A stretch of DNA of 55,565 nt from Desulfobulbaceae bacterium (lineage in GTDB: Bacteria > Desulfobacterota > Desulfobulbia > Desulfobulbales > Desulfobulbaceae): positions 1-55,565 of the forward strand of contig WFZC01000278.1 in assembly GCA_015489765.1 (NCBI GenBank), in the 5' to 3' direction. A program made the position numbers and the translations under genes. Shown here one piece after another: positions 37,144 to 45,461 of this stretch. Below the pieces are notes generated by a model. That model worked only from the letters and a program-made list of their open reading frames with translations. It searched no databases and was not told the origin of the DNA. Numbering within the stretch: position 1 is the stretch's first letter; each line of letters starts with the position of its first letter.

Positions 37144-37686
37144 ATGAATGCAAACGAATGTACTCTGTTTCATGGCGGCCTGAAGGGCGCGGAAACCGTA
37201 TTTGGTGAAAATGCCGAGAAATTCGGGGTCAACGAGGTTATTTTTACCTTTGAGGGACACCGGCTTAACCGGGACAAAGACCCTGTCATGCTCTCAGAAG
37301 AGGAACTTAAACGGGGCGACATCAGCATGGAAATTGCCTCCCGGATGATGAACCGCACCTATTATGAGACTGAAAAAATCCGAAGGGTCCTCCAGTCCAT
37401 TTTTCATATGGTGAACAAGGGTCACCAGGTCTTTGTCATCGGTGTCATTCTCCCGGACAACTCGGTCAAAGGTGGAACCGGTTGGGCCGTTGAACTGGCC
37501 AAGCTCTTTAATCGTCCGTTGCATGTCTTTGATCAGAACCAGAATAAATGGTTCACCTGGAAAGATGGAGCATGGGTGGAAGATTCGCCCAGGATCACCT
37601 ATGACACCTTTGTCGGCTCAGGGACCAGGTATCTCAGTGATGAGGGCAGAAACGCCATAGAACAACTCTTTGCCGAGTCCTTTTAA
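37144..37686 (+). CDS. SLOG-like nucleotide-binding fold protein, unassigned
   Basis: The 180-residue protein looks like a small Rossmann fold: an N-terminal GGLKGAE loop, a middle strand VFVIGVILP, and a glycine loop GGTGWAVELAKLFNRPLHVF followed by NKWFTWKDGAWVE. The last part resembles SLOG-superfamily proteins such as YpsA, where a GGxGT loop binds a nucleotide-derived ligand and a neighbouring strand ends in a Trp-containing segment. I cannot name the ligand. AAGGTG precedes ATG 37144. It stands alone between cmoB and the M23 gene. Confidence 0.65.
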   Translation: MNANECTLFHGGLKGAETVFGENAEKFGVNEVIFTFEGHRLNRDKDPVMLSEEELKRGDISMEIASRMMNRTYYETEKIRRVLQSIFHMVNKGHQVFVIGVILPDNSVKGGTGWAVELAKLFNRPLHVFDQNQNKWFTWKDGAWVEDSPRITYDTFVGSGTRYLSDEGRNAIEQLFAESF

Positions 37687-37705
37687 CCTCCCTGTCCCGT
37701 TTTCT

Positions 37706-37754
37706 TTTTCCGCGCCAGTGCCTTACCAAAGACACGGGGCGCTGACGCGGAAAA
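37706..37754. repeat. 17-bp imperfect inverted repeat
   Basis: TTTTCCGCGCCAGTGCC (37706-37722) pairs with GGCGCTGACGCGGAAAA (37738-37754) with one mismatch and one G-T pair. It begins 20 bases after the SLOG-like gene stop. No T run follows it on the plus strand, so it may be a transcript-end structure rather than a classic terminator. Confidence 0.5.
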
Positions 37755-37856
37755 CCATCCCTTGCATCTCTGCGCTATTCCGTGTATAACCTCTCCCCAA
37801 CAGCAGGGCCTTTCCTGCGGATTTTACCAGCACCCAGGTAAACGGAACCAATCTTT

Positions 37857-38795
37857 ATGGACAAAGATAAATTACATATTATCATTACAGGGGAATCCGG
37901 TCGGGGCCATACTTTTCTTATCCGAAAACGTCTCCTGAAACAATTCACCGCCTGGTCAGTCATCGGTGTGATCCTGCTCTGCATGGGCACCATTACCGGA
38001 TATTACCACTGGCGGCACAACAGCGCTCTTGAACAAAAGATTGCCAAGCTGGAACAGACCAACACTGATACAGGTCTGGACATTGCCCTGAAACTGGCCC
38101 AGACAAAAGCCGAACTGACCCGGATACGATTGCAACACCTGCGGATAATCGATCGATACGAGAGCCGGATTGACCAGTTGCAACGGGAAAAGGCAAAATT
38201 GTATGCAGCCGGCATCAGTCGCCTTGACAAGCGTAACAAGGCTCTCAAAACCCTCATGGGCCAGATCGGTATCAAAGTAAAGGTCGATGAAGATCCAGGC
38301 CACAGCGGCGGTCTCTATATCGACCCGGACGTCAAGGCCGGCGATGAACTCCTTGATACATCGGATCCTTACCTTGCCCTGTTGCAAAAGCTTCCCCTTG
38401 GCCGTCCACTTTCATCAAGAATCACCTCCCGCTACGGCAGCCGCAGGGACCCAATTAACCACAAAAAGGCCTTTCATGCCGGTATTGATTTCAAGGGACG
38501 AATTGGGGATAAGGTGCATGCCACCGGAAGCGGGGTTGTCACCCGGTCATCCTATGTCAGAGGTTTTGGCAACTGCATAGTTCTTGCCCACGGCAATGGT
38601 TACGACACCCTGTATGCACACCTGAGCAAACGACTGGTCAAGGTCGGCGCCCATGTCAGCCGGGGCCAGGTCATAGGCCTGGTCGGCAACACCGGACGCA
38701 GTACCGGTTCACACCTCCATTACGAGGTGCATTATCATAAAAAGACCATTGATCCCATGAAGTTTCTGAAAATCGCCAAACTTCTTTCCAAATAA
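37857..38795 (+). CDS. membrane-anchored M23 peptidase
   Basis: The 312-residue protein has one membrane segment (about 31-51), a coiled coil (about 55-120) and a C-terminal M23 lysostaphin-type domain: HAGIDFKGRIGDKVHATGSG with zinc ligands His and Asp, and SHLHYEVHY with the HxH ligands. All zinc ligands are intact, so it should cut peptidoglycan peptide bridges in the periplasm. It is 16 bases ahead of a bactofilin gene, a pairing known in several phyla where the peptidase and bactofilin shape the cell wall together. Confidence 0.92.
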   Translation: MDKDKLHIIITGESGRGHTFLIRKRLLKQFTAWSVIGVILLCMGTITGYYHWRHNSALEQKIAKLEQTNTDTGLDIALKLAQTKAELTRIRLQHLRIIDRYESRIDQLQREKAKLYAAGISRLDKRNKALKTLMGQIGIKVKVDEDPGHSGGLYIDPDVKAGDELLDTSDPYLALLQKLPLGRPLSSRITSRYGSRRDPINHKKAFHAGIDFKGRIGDKVHATGSGVVTRSSYVRGFGNCIVLAHGNGYDTLYAHLSKRLVKVGAHVSRGQVIGLVGNTGRSTGSHLHYEVHYHKKTIDPMKFLKIAKLLSK

Positions 38796-38811
38796 ATAAT
38801 CTCCTGGACCC

Positions 38812-39276
38812 ATGGCAATCTTTTCCAAGAAGGACACCCTCAAGGATGAAGCCGAAATTGTTTCAAAGGAGGCAATATCCTGTATCATCTCCAAAGAAAT
38901 GCATATTACCGGGGAAATCAGCTTTAAGGGCAAGGCCCGCCTTGACGGGACAGTGGATGGTGACATCACAGGGGAATACCTTGTTCTCAGTGAAACCGGC
39001 CGGGTCAACGGCAATATGCAATTGGGCGCTCTGATCTGCCATGGACATGTTCAGGGTGATATTGAGGCCCGTCTGGTCACAGCCCACAGCACCGCCTCGA
39101 TCAAGGGGAAACTGACCTCGGCCAACCTGACGGTGGAACCCGGCGCTTCCTTAGAAGGAGAGATCCACAGCGCCGCCGGCCCGGACAAGACAACCGCAGC
39201 CCAGGGAAAACCTTCCGCAGCCACCGTTGCAAACCGGCAGGCAGGGAAAAACGAGGAGACATCCAAACAGAAATAG
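38812..39276 (+). CDS. bactofilin
   Basis: The 154-residue protein has the bactofilin beta-helix core (about residues 28-120, with GKARLDGTVDGDITGEYLVL type repeats) between short polar tails. Bactofilins form membrane-associated filaments without nucleotide and place cell-wall enzymes. The C-terminal tail is Ala, Gly and Lys rich. The gene lies directly after the M23 peptidase gene and ends 25 bases before the convergent mnmE. Confidence 0.92.
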   Translation: MAIFSKKDTLKDEAEIVSKEAISCIISKEMHITGEISFKGKARLDGTVDGDITGEYLVLSETGRVNGNMQLGALICHGHVQGDIEARLVTAHSTASIKGKLTSANLTVEPGASLEGEIHSAAGPDKTTAAQGKPSAATVANRQAGKNEETSKQK

Positions 39277-39301
39277 AGGAAAAAAGACAGGCGCTCCTTT
39301 C

Positions 39302-40696
39302 TCATTTTCCGATACAGAATTCGGAAAAAATCTTTTCCAGTACATCTTCCGGGGTGGTCACCCCGGTAATATCCATCAAACCATCCAGGGCGGACTGCAG
39401 CTCAACGGCCAGCAGGTCGGCGGGGATTTGCGCAACAAATGCCTGCTCAAGCCGCCTACAGGTTGCCAGCATGGCCGATAGAATAGCCTTGTGCCGAACA
39501 TTGGGGGCACAGGCGATACGCTCATCAAGGTCCCGTCCGCTGTCAACGACCCGGGCATAAATGGCCTCCTGTAACTCTTCAAGCCCCATACCGGTTTTTG
39601 CCGACAACCGAACAGATACCGATGCCGGTAATTTCTTTTCCAGGTCCGCAATCTGTTCTTTGCTCACCAGGTCTATCTTATTATAGAGAACAAGGTGGTT
39701 GCGGTTGCAAACCAGACGGTACAGCTCCCGGTCCTGATCGGTTATGCCTGCGCTGGCATCGACCATAAACAGCGCCAAATTCGCCTCATCCAGTTTCCTG
39801 CGCGCCCGTTCAATGCCAAGGGCCTCAACCATGTCCTTGTGGGCATGAATACCGGCGGTATCTACCAGGTGGACGGGAACGCCATGGATGGCGATCATCT
39901 CTTCGATGGTGTCCCGGGTTGTACCGGGAACACTTGTCACCAATGCCCGTTCCTCCCGGAGCAGGCCGTTGAGTAGACTTGACTTGCCGACATTGGGCCG
40001 CCCGACAATAACAACATGCACTCCTTCGCGTATCACCTTGCCCCGGCCGGCAAGACGCAGCAGCTCCGCCAGGGGCGCAATGACGCTCTCCTGCAGTTGA
40101 TGGCGCAACATCTCCCGGTCGAGGATATCGACATCCTCATCGGGAAAGTCAATGGCCACCTCCACATTCGCCAGCATCCGAACAAGAACGTCCCGCACCG
40201 GGGTCAATGCACGCTCCAGATTACCCTGCAGCTGACTGACCGCCAGCCTGACGCCACTCTCGGTTTTGGCCTGCAGAAGATCGATAACCGCTTCGGCCCT
40301 GGTCAAGTCGATACGGCCTGCCAGAAAGGCCCGTTTGGTGAATTCACCCGGCTCGGCGGGACGGGCGCCGGCAGCAAAGACTTTGGATAAAATAGATTGC
40401 AAAACCAGCCAGGAACCATGGCTGTGCAACTCAACCACATCCTCACGGGTATAGGTTGCCGGAGCGCGCATGTAGACGGCAAGAATTTCATCGAGAACAT
40501 TTTGCTCGTCATCAACTGCAGAGCCATAATAGAGGCGATGGCTTCTGATATTTTTCAGTTTGATGCGATGGGGCCGAAAGATACGCCGCAGGATGGCAAG
40601 GGCGTCAGGCCCGGAGATACGGATTATTCCTATGCCACCGGTGCCGGCGGGAGTGGCGACGGCGGCAATGGTATCAGTTTTCGTTGGAACGGCCAC
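39302..40696 (-). CDS. mnmE: tRNA modification GTPase MnmE
   Basis: MnmE works with MnmG to place a carboxymethylaminomethyl group on wobble uridine 34. The protein has an N-terminal folate-binding domain (DTIAAVATPAGTGGIGIIRI), a helical domain, a G domain (GRPNVGKSSLLNGLL, DTAG, NKID) and the conserved terminus FCIGK with its cysteine. GTG 40696 was chosen with AGAGG upstream, giving 464 residues; an ATG at 40777 lies deep in jag and would add 27 unrelated residues. The start overlaps the end of jag by 23 bases. Confidence 0.93.
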   Translation of the reverse strand: MAVPTKTDTIAAVATPAGTGGIGIIRISGPDALAILRRIFRPHRIKLKNIRSHRLYYGSAVDDEQNVLDEILAVYMRAPATYTREDVVELHSHGSWLVLQSILSKVFAAGARPAEPGEFTKRAFLAGRIDLTRAEAVIDLLQAKTESGVRLAVSQLQGNLERALTPVRDVLVRMLANVEVAIDFPDEDVDILDREMLRHQLQESVIAPLAELLRLAGRGKVIREGVHVVIVGRPNVGKSSLLNGLLREERALVTSVPGTTRDTIEEMIAIHGVPVHLVDTAGIHAHKDMVEALGIERARRKLDEANLALFMVDASAGITDQDRELYRLVCNRNHLVLYNKIDLVSKEQIADLEKKLPASVSVRLSAKTGMGLEELQEAIYARVVDSGRDLDERIACAPNVRHKAILSAMLATCRRLEQAFVAQIPADLLAVELQSALDGLMDITGVTTPEDVLEKIFSEFCIGK

Positions 40697-41609
40697 TTTG
40701 GCGGCCTCTACGCTTGCGGGCGGAAGATTTGTTCCCCTTGCCCGGCTTGTAGATAAGAATTTTCTTGAACAAACCATCCCCCACCGAACGGCTGCGAATG
40801 GCCTTGTCCTCCTGCAGGATCATATGCACCTCCCGGCGTTCCGCCGGGTTCAATGCAGGAATTGCCTGGGTTTTTCCGGTTTCCTTCACCTCTTCGGCAA
40901 GCTGCAGGGCACGGGTTTTCAACTCTTCGGCCCGGCGCTGCCTGAAATTACCGGCATCAAGGGAGAGCATCATCCGCTCCGGCAGCCGGGAACTCATCAT
41001 CTTGCGCAGTAAATACTGCATACTGTCAAGGGTACGTCCTTCAGCGCCGACCAGCTCATCTTCATATTGGCCGCTGATATGACAACGAAGGGCCGTATCT
41101 TCAACTTTCAAGCTTACGTCCGAAGGATATCCCATCAATTCAACCAGACGGCATATGTCTGTTTTCACCTGATAAAGAACTTCTTCTGTGGGCGGCGCAA
41201 CCGGTGTCGATCTTTTTTTGTTCCCGGCCCGCGCACCTATAGGCTTTTCCGGACCATTCGATTTTTCGGATTTCCCGGCCACCTTCTCATCGGCCGTTTC
41301 TTCCGAACCGGTCACAGATGAAGCTGTGTGCAGTTTTTCCTCCTTCTCGGCCTGTTTTTTGTCCCTGTCTTTCTTGTCAGCGGACGCCGCCTTTGAAGCC
41401 GGTTTCTTCTTTTTTTCTCCCCCTTTGGAATCGGCCTGCTTTTTCCGCACCCGTATATGCGCCTTTTTTCTGCACAGACCAAATATTCCGGCGGAACCTG
41501 TTTCCAGGACCTCTATGTTCAGTTCTTCCTGGGAAACACCGAACTCCCTGCAGGCCTCTTCAATAATTGTCGTAACTTCCTGACCGTAAAAATCCTTTCC
41601 CTGAGCCAT
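40674..41609 (-). CDS. jag: Jag/KhpB-type RNA-binding protein
   Basis: The protein has a Jag N-terminal domain (GSAGIFGLCRKKAHIRV), a Lys/Glu-rich linker (about 55-135), a KH domain with VGAEGRTLDSMQYLLR and an R3H domain with NPAERREVHMILQED. Jag binds RNA, and in Gram-positive bacteria it affects cell shape and division. It lies between yidC and mnmE, its normal place. AGGAATAG precedes ATG 41609. The linker is longer than in many relatives. Confidence 0.9.
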   Translation of the reverse strand: MAQGKDFYGQEVTTIIEEACREFGVSQEELNIEVLETGSAGIFGLCRKKAHIRVRKKQADSKGGEKKKKPASKAASADKKDRDKKQAEKEEKLHTASSVTGSEETADEKVAGKSEKSNGPEKPIGARAGNKKRSTPVAPPTEEVLYQVKTDICRLVELMGYPSDVSLKVEDTALRCHISGQYEDELVGAEGRTLDSMQYLLRKMMSSRLPERMMLSLDAGNFRQRRAEELKTRALQLAEEVKETGKTQAIPALNPAERREVHMILQEDKAIRSRSVGDGLFKKILIYKPGKGNKSSARKRRGRQSGRSNEN

Positions 41610-41639
41610 ATACTCTATTCCTGTTGCTTGTCAAAGGGG

Positions 41640-43310
41640 TTATGCCGATGCCTTCAACTGTCGATTGATAAGATATTGCTGGAGAATGGAGAGCAGATTG
41701 TTGACGAACCAGTAAAGTACCAGCCCGGATGCAAAATTGATAAACATAAAGGTAAAGACAACGGGCAAGAACTGCATGATCCTTGCCTGGGTCGGATCAG
41801 CGGTTGTCGGCGTCATTTTCTGCTGCAGATACATGGACAGCCCCATTAACAGGGTCAGCACCGGAATGCCGTGAACATAGGGAATGTCAACCCCGATCAT
41901 CAACCTGTCCGGGGCAGAAAGATCATTGATCCACAACATAAACGGCGCATGCCGAAGTTCAATGGCAGCCATCAATACCCGATAGAGGGCAAAGAAAAAG
42001 GGAATCTGGATAACCATCGGCAGGCAGCCGCCAACAGGATTGACCTTGTACGTCTTGTACAGGGCCATCATCTCCTGGTTCATCCGGGTGGGATCATCCT
42101 TGTACTTTTCCTTCAGCTTGGCGACCTTGGGCTGCAGCTTCTGCATGTTTTTCATGGAACGCATGCCCTTGGAGGTAATCGGCCAGAAGACGACTTTAAT
42201 AAGGATGGTGATAATTATAATGGCCACCCCATAATTGCCCACATAGCCATACAGATAGTTCAACAGCCATAGGGTCGGCTTTGCCAGCACATCAAACCAG
42301 CCGAAATTGATCGCCTTGGCCAGGTTATGGTCTTCTTTTTTGAGAATGGAAAGCTTTTTCGGCCCAAAATACATCTTGTAGGGATAAACTGCCCTCCCCT
42401 TTGGCGCCAGCGTGGCCTCACCTTCGGAGATTACGGTTCGAATGCGGCTCGCCGTGCCGCCAATGGTCACCATATGATTGCCTGCACGAAGGGGAATCAG
42501 AGAGTCGATAAAATAGTTGTCCTCATAGCCAACCCAGCTGACAGCTCCCTGAAAAACCTTTGGTCCATCCGCCAGTTTTTTGGGTTTAATTTGTTTCAGT
42601 TTATTATCGACATACAGGGCCGGTCCACGGAAGAGATAACGGCTGCTTGTGGAGCCATGGGCAAAGGGCGTATTATTCATACTCATGGCAGGGGTAATCC
42701 GGACCGAACCGGTACCCGGGTTGTCAATCGTGTACTTCTGATCAACCATATAACTGTTGCCATGGAAGCTCAGGGTCCTGGTTATCACCAGGCCGCTGGT
42801 CAGCTTTGCCTTCATGGTCAGTTGTTTTGTGTCATCCCCTGTCAGGACGAGTTTGTCCTGATCGGCATGAAAGGCGGGCAATGTGCTACCGGCGCCGTTA
42901 TCAAGCGAAAAGATCACCGGCAGTTCACCAATGGACATATCAGGGACAAGGTCCATGTTCACCGATGATTTATCAAGTTTGGTGCGATACTTTTTCAGGA
43001 TAAAATGTTTGAAACCGCCACCCTGTTCCGTAAGAACGGCTGTATAGAGCGGCGTTTCTATGGTGATGTCCCGGGCATCGGGATCTTCGGCAATAACAGG
43101 TACTGCGGGTTGGACAACAGCGGGTTTGGCTGTTGCGGCTGCCGGCTTCTTCTCCGCCTGCGGCTTGGCTTTCTGTTCAGCCGTCTTCTCCTTTGCTGCC
43201 TGTTGAGCGGTATGCTGCTGCCTGACGGCTGGCTTGACAAAGAGATATTGATAACCAAACAGAATGATAAACGACAAAACTATTGCCAGGAAGGCTCGTT
43301 GAAGATCCAT
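41640..43310 (-). CDS. yidC: membrane protein insertase YidC
   Basis: The 556-residue protein has the Gram-negative YidC layout: a first membrane helix (about 6-25), a Pro/Ala/Lys-rich linker, a large periplasmic beta domain (about 80-330), then a conserved membrane core with GWFDVLAKPTLWLLNYLYGY and MRSMKNMQKLQPKVAKLKEK, ending in a hydrophobic Phe-rich helix. It inserts membrane proteins alone or with Sec. AAGGAAAG precedes ATG 43310. It lies downstream of yidD, separated by 213 bases. Confidence 0.96.
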   Translation of the reverse strand: MDLQRAFLAIVLSFIILFGYQYLFVKPAVRQQHTAQQAAKEKTAEQKAKPQAEKKPAAATAKPAVVQPAVPVIAEDPDARDITIETPLYTAVLTEQGGGFKHFILKKYRTKLDKSSVNMDLVPDMSIGELPVIFSLDNGAGSTLPAFHADQDKLVLTGDDTKQLTMKAKLTSGLVITRTLSFHGNSYMVDQKYTIDNPGTGSVRITPAMSMNNTPFAHGSTSSRYLFRGPALYVDNKLKQIKPKKLADGPKVFQGAVSWVGYEDNYFIDSLIPLRAGNHMVTIGGTASRIRTVISEGEATLAPKGRAVYPYKMYFGPKKLSILKKEDHNLAKAINFGWFDVLAKPTLWLLNYLYGYVGNYGVAIIIITILIKVVFWPITSKGMRSMKNMQKLQPKVAKLKEKYKDDPTRMNQEMMALYKTYKVNPVGGCLPMVIQIPFFFALYRVLMAAIELRHAPFMLWINDLSAPDRLMIGVDIPYVHGIPVLTLLMGLSMYLQQKMTPTTADPTQARIMQFLPVVFTFMFINFASGLVLYWFVNNLLSILQQYLINRQLKASA

Positions 43311-43523
43311 GAAGTATTCTTTCCTTAAATAATAAACTCGTAAAAATCTAATTATCCCTTACGATGATCCAACAGCACAGAGAAACGGGAAGCGCAGACG
43401 CCAAGGGATACAACTCCGGACAGGCAACGCAACAAATACAGGTTTTTACCCAACCAACTTGAATAAAAAAGCTTATCAGATGATATGCATGCGGCTATTT
43501 CCAACAGGCACAACCTGGGGGTT

Positions 43524-43796
43524 TCAGCGCACGGGATCATAGCCGCCAGCTGAAAAAGGATGGCAGCGGAGAATCCGCCACAGGGCCATACCACCTCCCC
43601 GCAGAACGCCGTATCGACTGATAGCCTCCACGGCATACTGGGAACAGGTTGGTGTATACCGGCAGGTTGGCGGAAAAAGAGGGGAAATGCAGAGCTGATA
43701 GCAACGCACACCTAAGAGACACAGGCGCGTGAAAAATCCAAAAGATTTTGGAGCGGATTTCGCATTTTGGATATTGTTCCGACAGGAATGACACAT
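43524..43796 (-). CDS. yidD: membrane protein insertion efficiency factor YidD
   Basis: The 90-residue protein has the YidD signature [19 protein letters not shown] and [16 protein letters not shown]. YidD is an amphipathic membrane-associated protein that aids YidC. A Cys-rich N-terminal extension (MCHSCRNN) is unusual in the family but is in frame with the best start. It lies 3 bases after rnpA. The downstream 213 bases to yidC hold a shadow frame and no clear gene. Confidence 0.93.
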   Translation of the reverse strand: MCHSCRNNIQNAKSAPKSFGFFTRLCLLGVRCYQLCISPLFPPTCRYTPTCSQYAVEAISRYGVLRGGGMALWRILRCHPFSAGGYDPVR

Positions 43797-43799
43797 AAT

Positions 43800-44156
43800 C
43801 TATGCTGACTGGCCGTCACCATGAAAAAGTTGGTCTACCGCTGACCGGACTTCAGCGGGTGAGCGTAGAGAAAACCCTGGTCGTACCGTCACAACAATAT
43901 CGCTCCTGGCCGGAAATGACTCCCGATGCAGACGAAATGCCTCCCGGATAATGCGCTTGATCCTGTTTCGATCAACAGCCCTGCCGGTTTTTTTTTGCAC
44001 ACTGATTCCCAATCTGTTCCAGTCTGCGATACCATGACTATAAATCAGGGAAAAGCCCTTTCCATGCAGGCGTCGGCCATGGCGATAGACCCTATCAAAT
44101 TCCCGGTTCTTTCTCAACAGACAGGCCTTGGGCAGCCTGTAGCGACCGGCAACCAT
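43800..44156 (-). CDS. rnpA: ribonuclease P protein component
   Basis: RnpA is the protein subunit of RNase P, which trims the 5-prime leader of tRNA precursors. The RNR motif VDRNRIKRIIREAFRLH near residue 67 is intact. Length (118) is typical. The ATG at 44156 shares one base with the rpmH stop (TGATG), so the genes are translated together. A TTG one codon upstream is less likely. Confidence 0.95.
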   Translation of the reverse strand: MVAGRYRLPKACLLRKNREFDRVYRHGRRLHGKGFSLIYSHGIADWNRLGISVQKKTGRAVDRNRIKRIIREAFRLHRESFPARSDIVVTVRPGFSLRSPAEVRSAVDQLFHGDGQSA

Positions 44157-44293
44157 CAAGCGGACAGTTGTTTTCGACCTCGCGCCCGACGGCGTTTAAT
44201 AATGGCCCGGCCGGCACGGGTACTCATGCGCGCACGAAAGCCGTGGGTTCGTTTTCTCTTGATGTTGGAGGGCTGAAATGTTCGTTTACTCAT
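44156..44293 (-). CDS. rpmH: 50S ribosomal protein L34
   Basis: The 45-residue protein reads [18 protein letters not shown] and continues with the [20 protein letters not shown] core, a canonical very basic L34. It belongs to the large ribosomal subunit. The gene is upstream of rnpA in the conserved rpmH-rnpA-yidD-yidC order. In many bacteria dnaA and oriC lie on the other side of rpmH; here a methyltransferase gene does. Confidence 0.97.
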   Translation of the reverse strand: MSKRTFQPSNIKRKRTHGFRARMSTRAGRAIIKRRRARGRKQLSA

Positions 44294-44462
44294 ATTCTAA
44301 TCCTTGTATTCCGTTCGATCTAAGATTATCCTTCTCTCTATTCCTGATACACTAGGAAACCGTTTTGGTTCTCAAAGCCTTGTTCCGAACACGACGTATG
44401 CAAAATGACTGCAGGCCGCAGGCAGAGCGAAAGAAAACACCATGGACATAATAATCATCTAT

Positions 44463-44480
44463 ATAGTAAAAATTTACTAT
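44463..44480. promoter_or_regulatory. 18-bp dyad in an AT-rich spacer
   Basis: ATAGTAAA-AA-TTTACTAT is a perfect 8-bp dyad about 85 bases ahead of the methyltransferase gene and 170 bases upstream of rpmH. It looks like a site for a dimeric regulator. No partner can be named. Confidence 0.4.
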
Positions 44481-44564
44481 TTTAATCTCCGTAACCGACT
44501 CTGTCAAATTATTTAACTGCAGATCGGTGTATTATCCATATTCCTCTGCGATCAACATAGTATT

Positions 44565-45422
44565 ATGGACACCGTGGACTGTGCAAAGCTTGACTGGAAC
44601 CTTCTCTGGAAACAGGCAAAACGAAAAAAAACCTGGAAATCCAAAAAGGCATCCGACTGGAACAACAAGGCGGACTCCTTTGCCAAACGGACGGCCACCT
44701 CCCTGTATATCGGCCGCTTCCTTGACCTGCTGAACCCCAGGCCTGATTGGTCGGTCCTTGATGTCGGTTGCGGGCCGGGGACCTTGGCCCTGCCCCTTGC
44801 TACACGTGTCCGCAGGGTCACCGGCCTTGATTTTTCCGAAAGGATGCTTGAAATTGCGAAAAAAAAAGCAGTGGAGCAAAATATACAAAATATTACCCTG
44901 CACCACTGCGCCTGGGAAGATGACTGGCAGGCACATAGTATCGGGAGGCATGACGTGGCCATTGCCTCGCGCTCACTTGCGGTCACCGACCTGAAGGCCG
45001 CCCTTGTCAAGCTCACTGCCCATGCCCGCTGCCTGGTTGCCGTCACCGACCGGGTTGGAGCCGGGCCCTTTGACCCGGACGCCTTTGCCGCCATTGGCCG
45101 CCCCCTGTCCACGGGACCAGATTATATCTACACCGTCAACCTGCTCTACCAGATGGGATATCTGCCGAAAATCGATTATATCGAACTTGAACAGGAGGTT
45201 TGTTATCCCGATGAACGGGAAGCCCTCGAGGGGTATTTATGGATGTTTCGCGACCCGGTCGTCACGGAAGAAAGAAAAAAGTTGAAAAATTATCTGCGCT
45301 CCATTACCACCCTCAACAGGGACGGCAGCGTCACCATCCATCGCCGCCGTCCGCCGATTTGGGCATTTATCAGCTGGAACCCGTTTCCGGGCCAGATTGA
45401 TACCGAAAAAAACACTCCCTGA
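44565..45422 (+). CDS. class I SAM-dependent methyltransferase
   Basis: The 285-residue protein has motif I VLDVGCGPGTLALPLA near residue 65, then VTGLDFSERMLEIAKKKA. The first 40 residues are rich in Trp and Lys. The substrate is unknown: small molecules and tRNA are both possible. It precedes mnmG by 39 bases on the same strand. ATG 44565 lacks a strong ribosome site, and no clear alternative exists before motif I. Confidence 0.8.
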   Translation: MDTVDCAKLDWNLLWKQAKRKKTWKSKKASDWNNKADSFAKRTATSLYIGRFLDLLNPRPDWSVLDVGCGPGTLALPLATRVRRVTGLDFSERMLEIAKKKAVEQNIQNITLHHCAWEDDWQAHSIGRHDVAIASRSLAVTDLKAALVKLTAHARCLVAVTDRVGAGPFDPDAFAAIGRPLSTGPDYIYTVNLLYQMGYLPKIDYIELEQEVCYPDEREALEGYLWMFRDPVVTEERKKLKNYLRSITTLNRDGSVTIHRRRPPIWAFISWNPFPGQIDTEKNTP

Positions 45423-45461
45423 CAGTCAATACATGGTATTGGCCTAACCCACAAAATCTTC

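Noticed and set aside
43331-43345. Second partial match to the element end (AACTCGTAAAAAT)
   Set aside because: Short and AT-rich with no other element sequence beside it.
43352-43711. 119-residue minus-strand frame between yidC and yidD
   Set aside because: It overlaps yidD in another frame and has no motif of its own.
44294-44564. Possible oriC beside rpmH
   Set aside because: The rpmH-rnpA-yidC block often borders the origin and the spacer is AT-rich, but only one weak DnaA-box-like TTATCCATA (about 44532) is visible and no dnaA follows. Not enough to call an origin.
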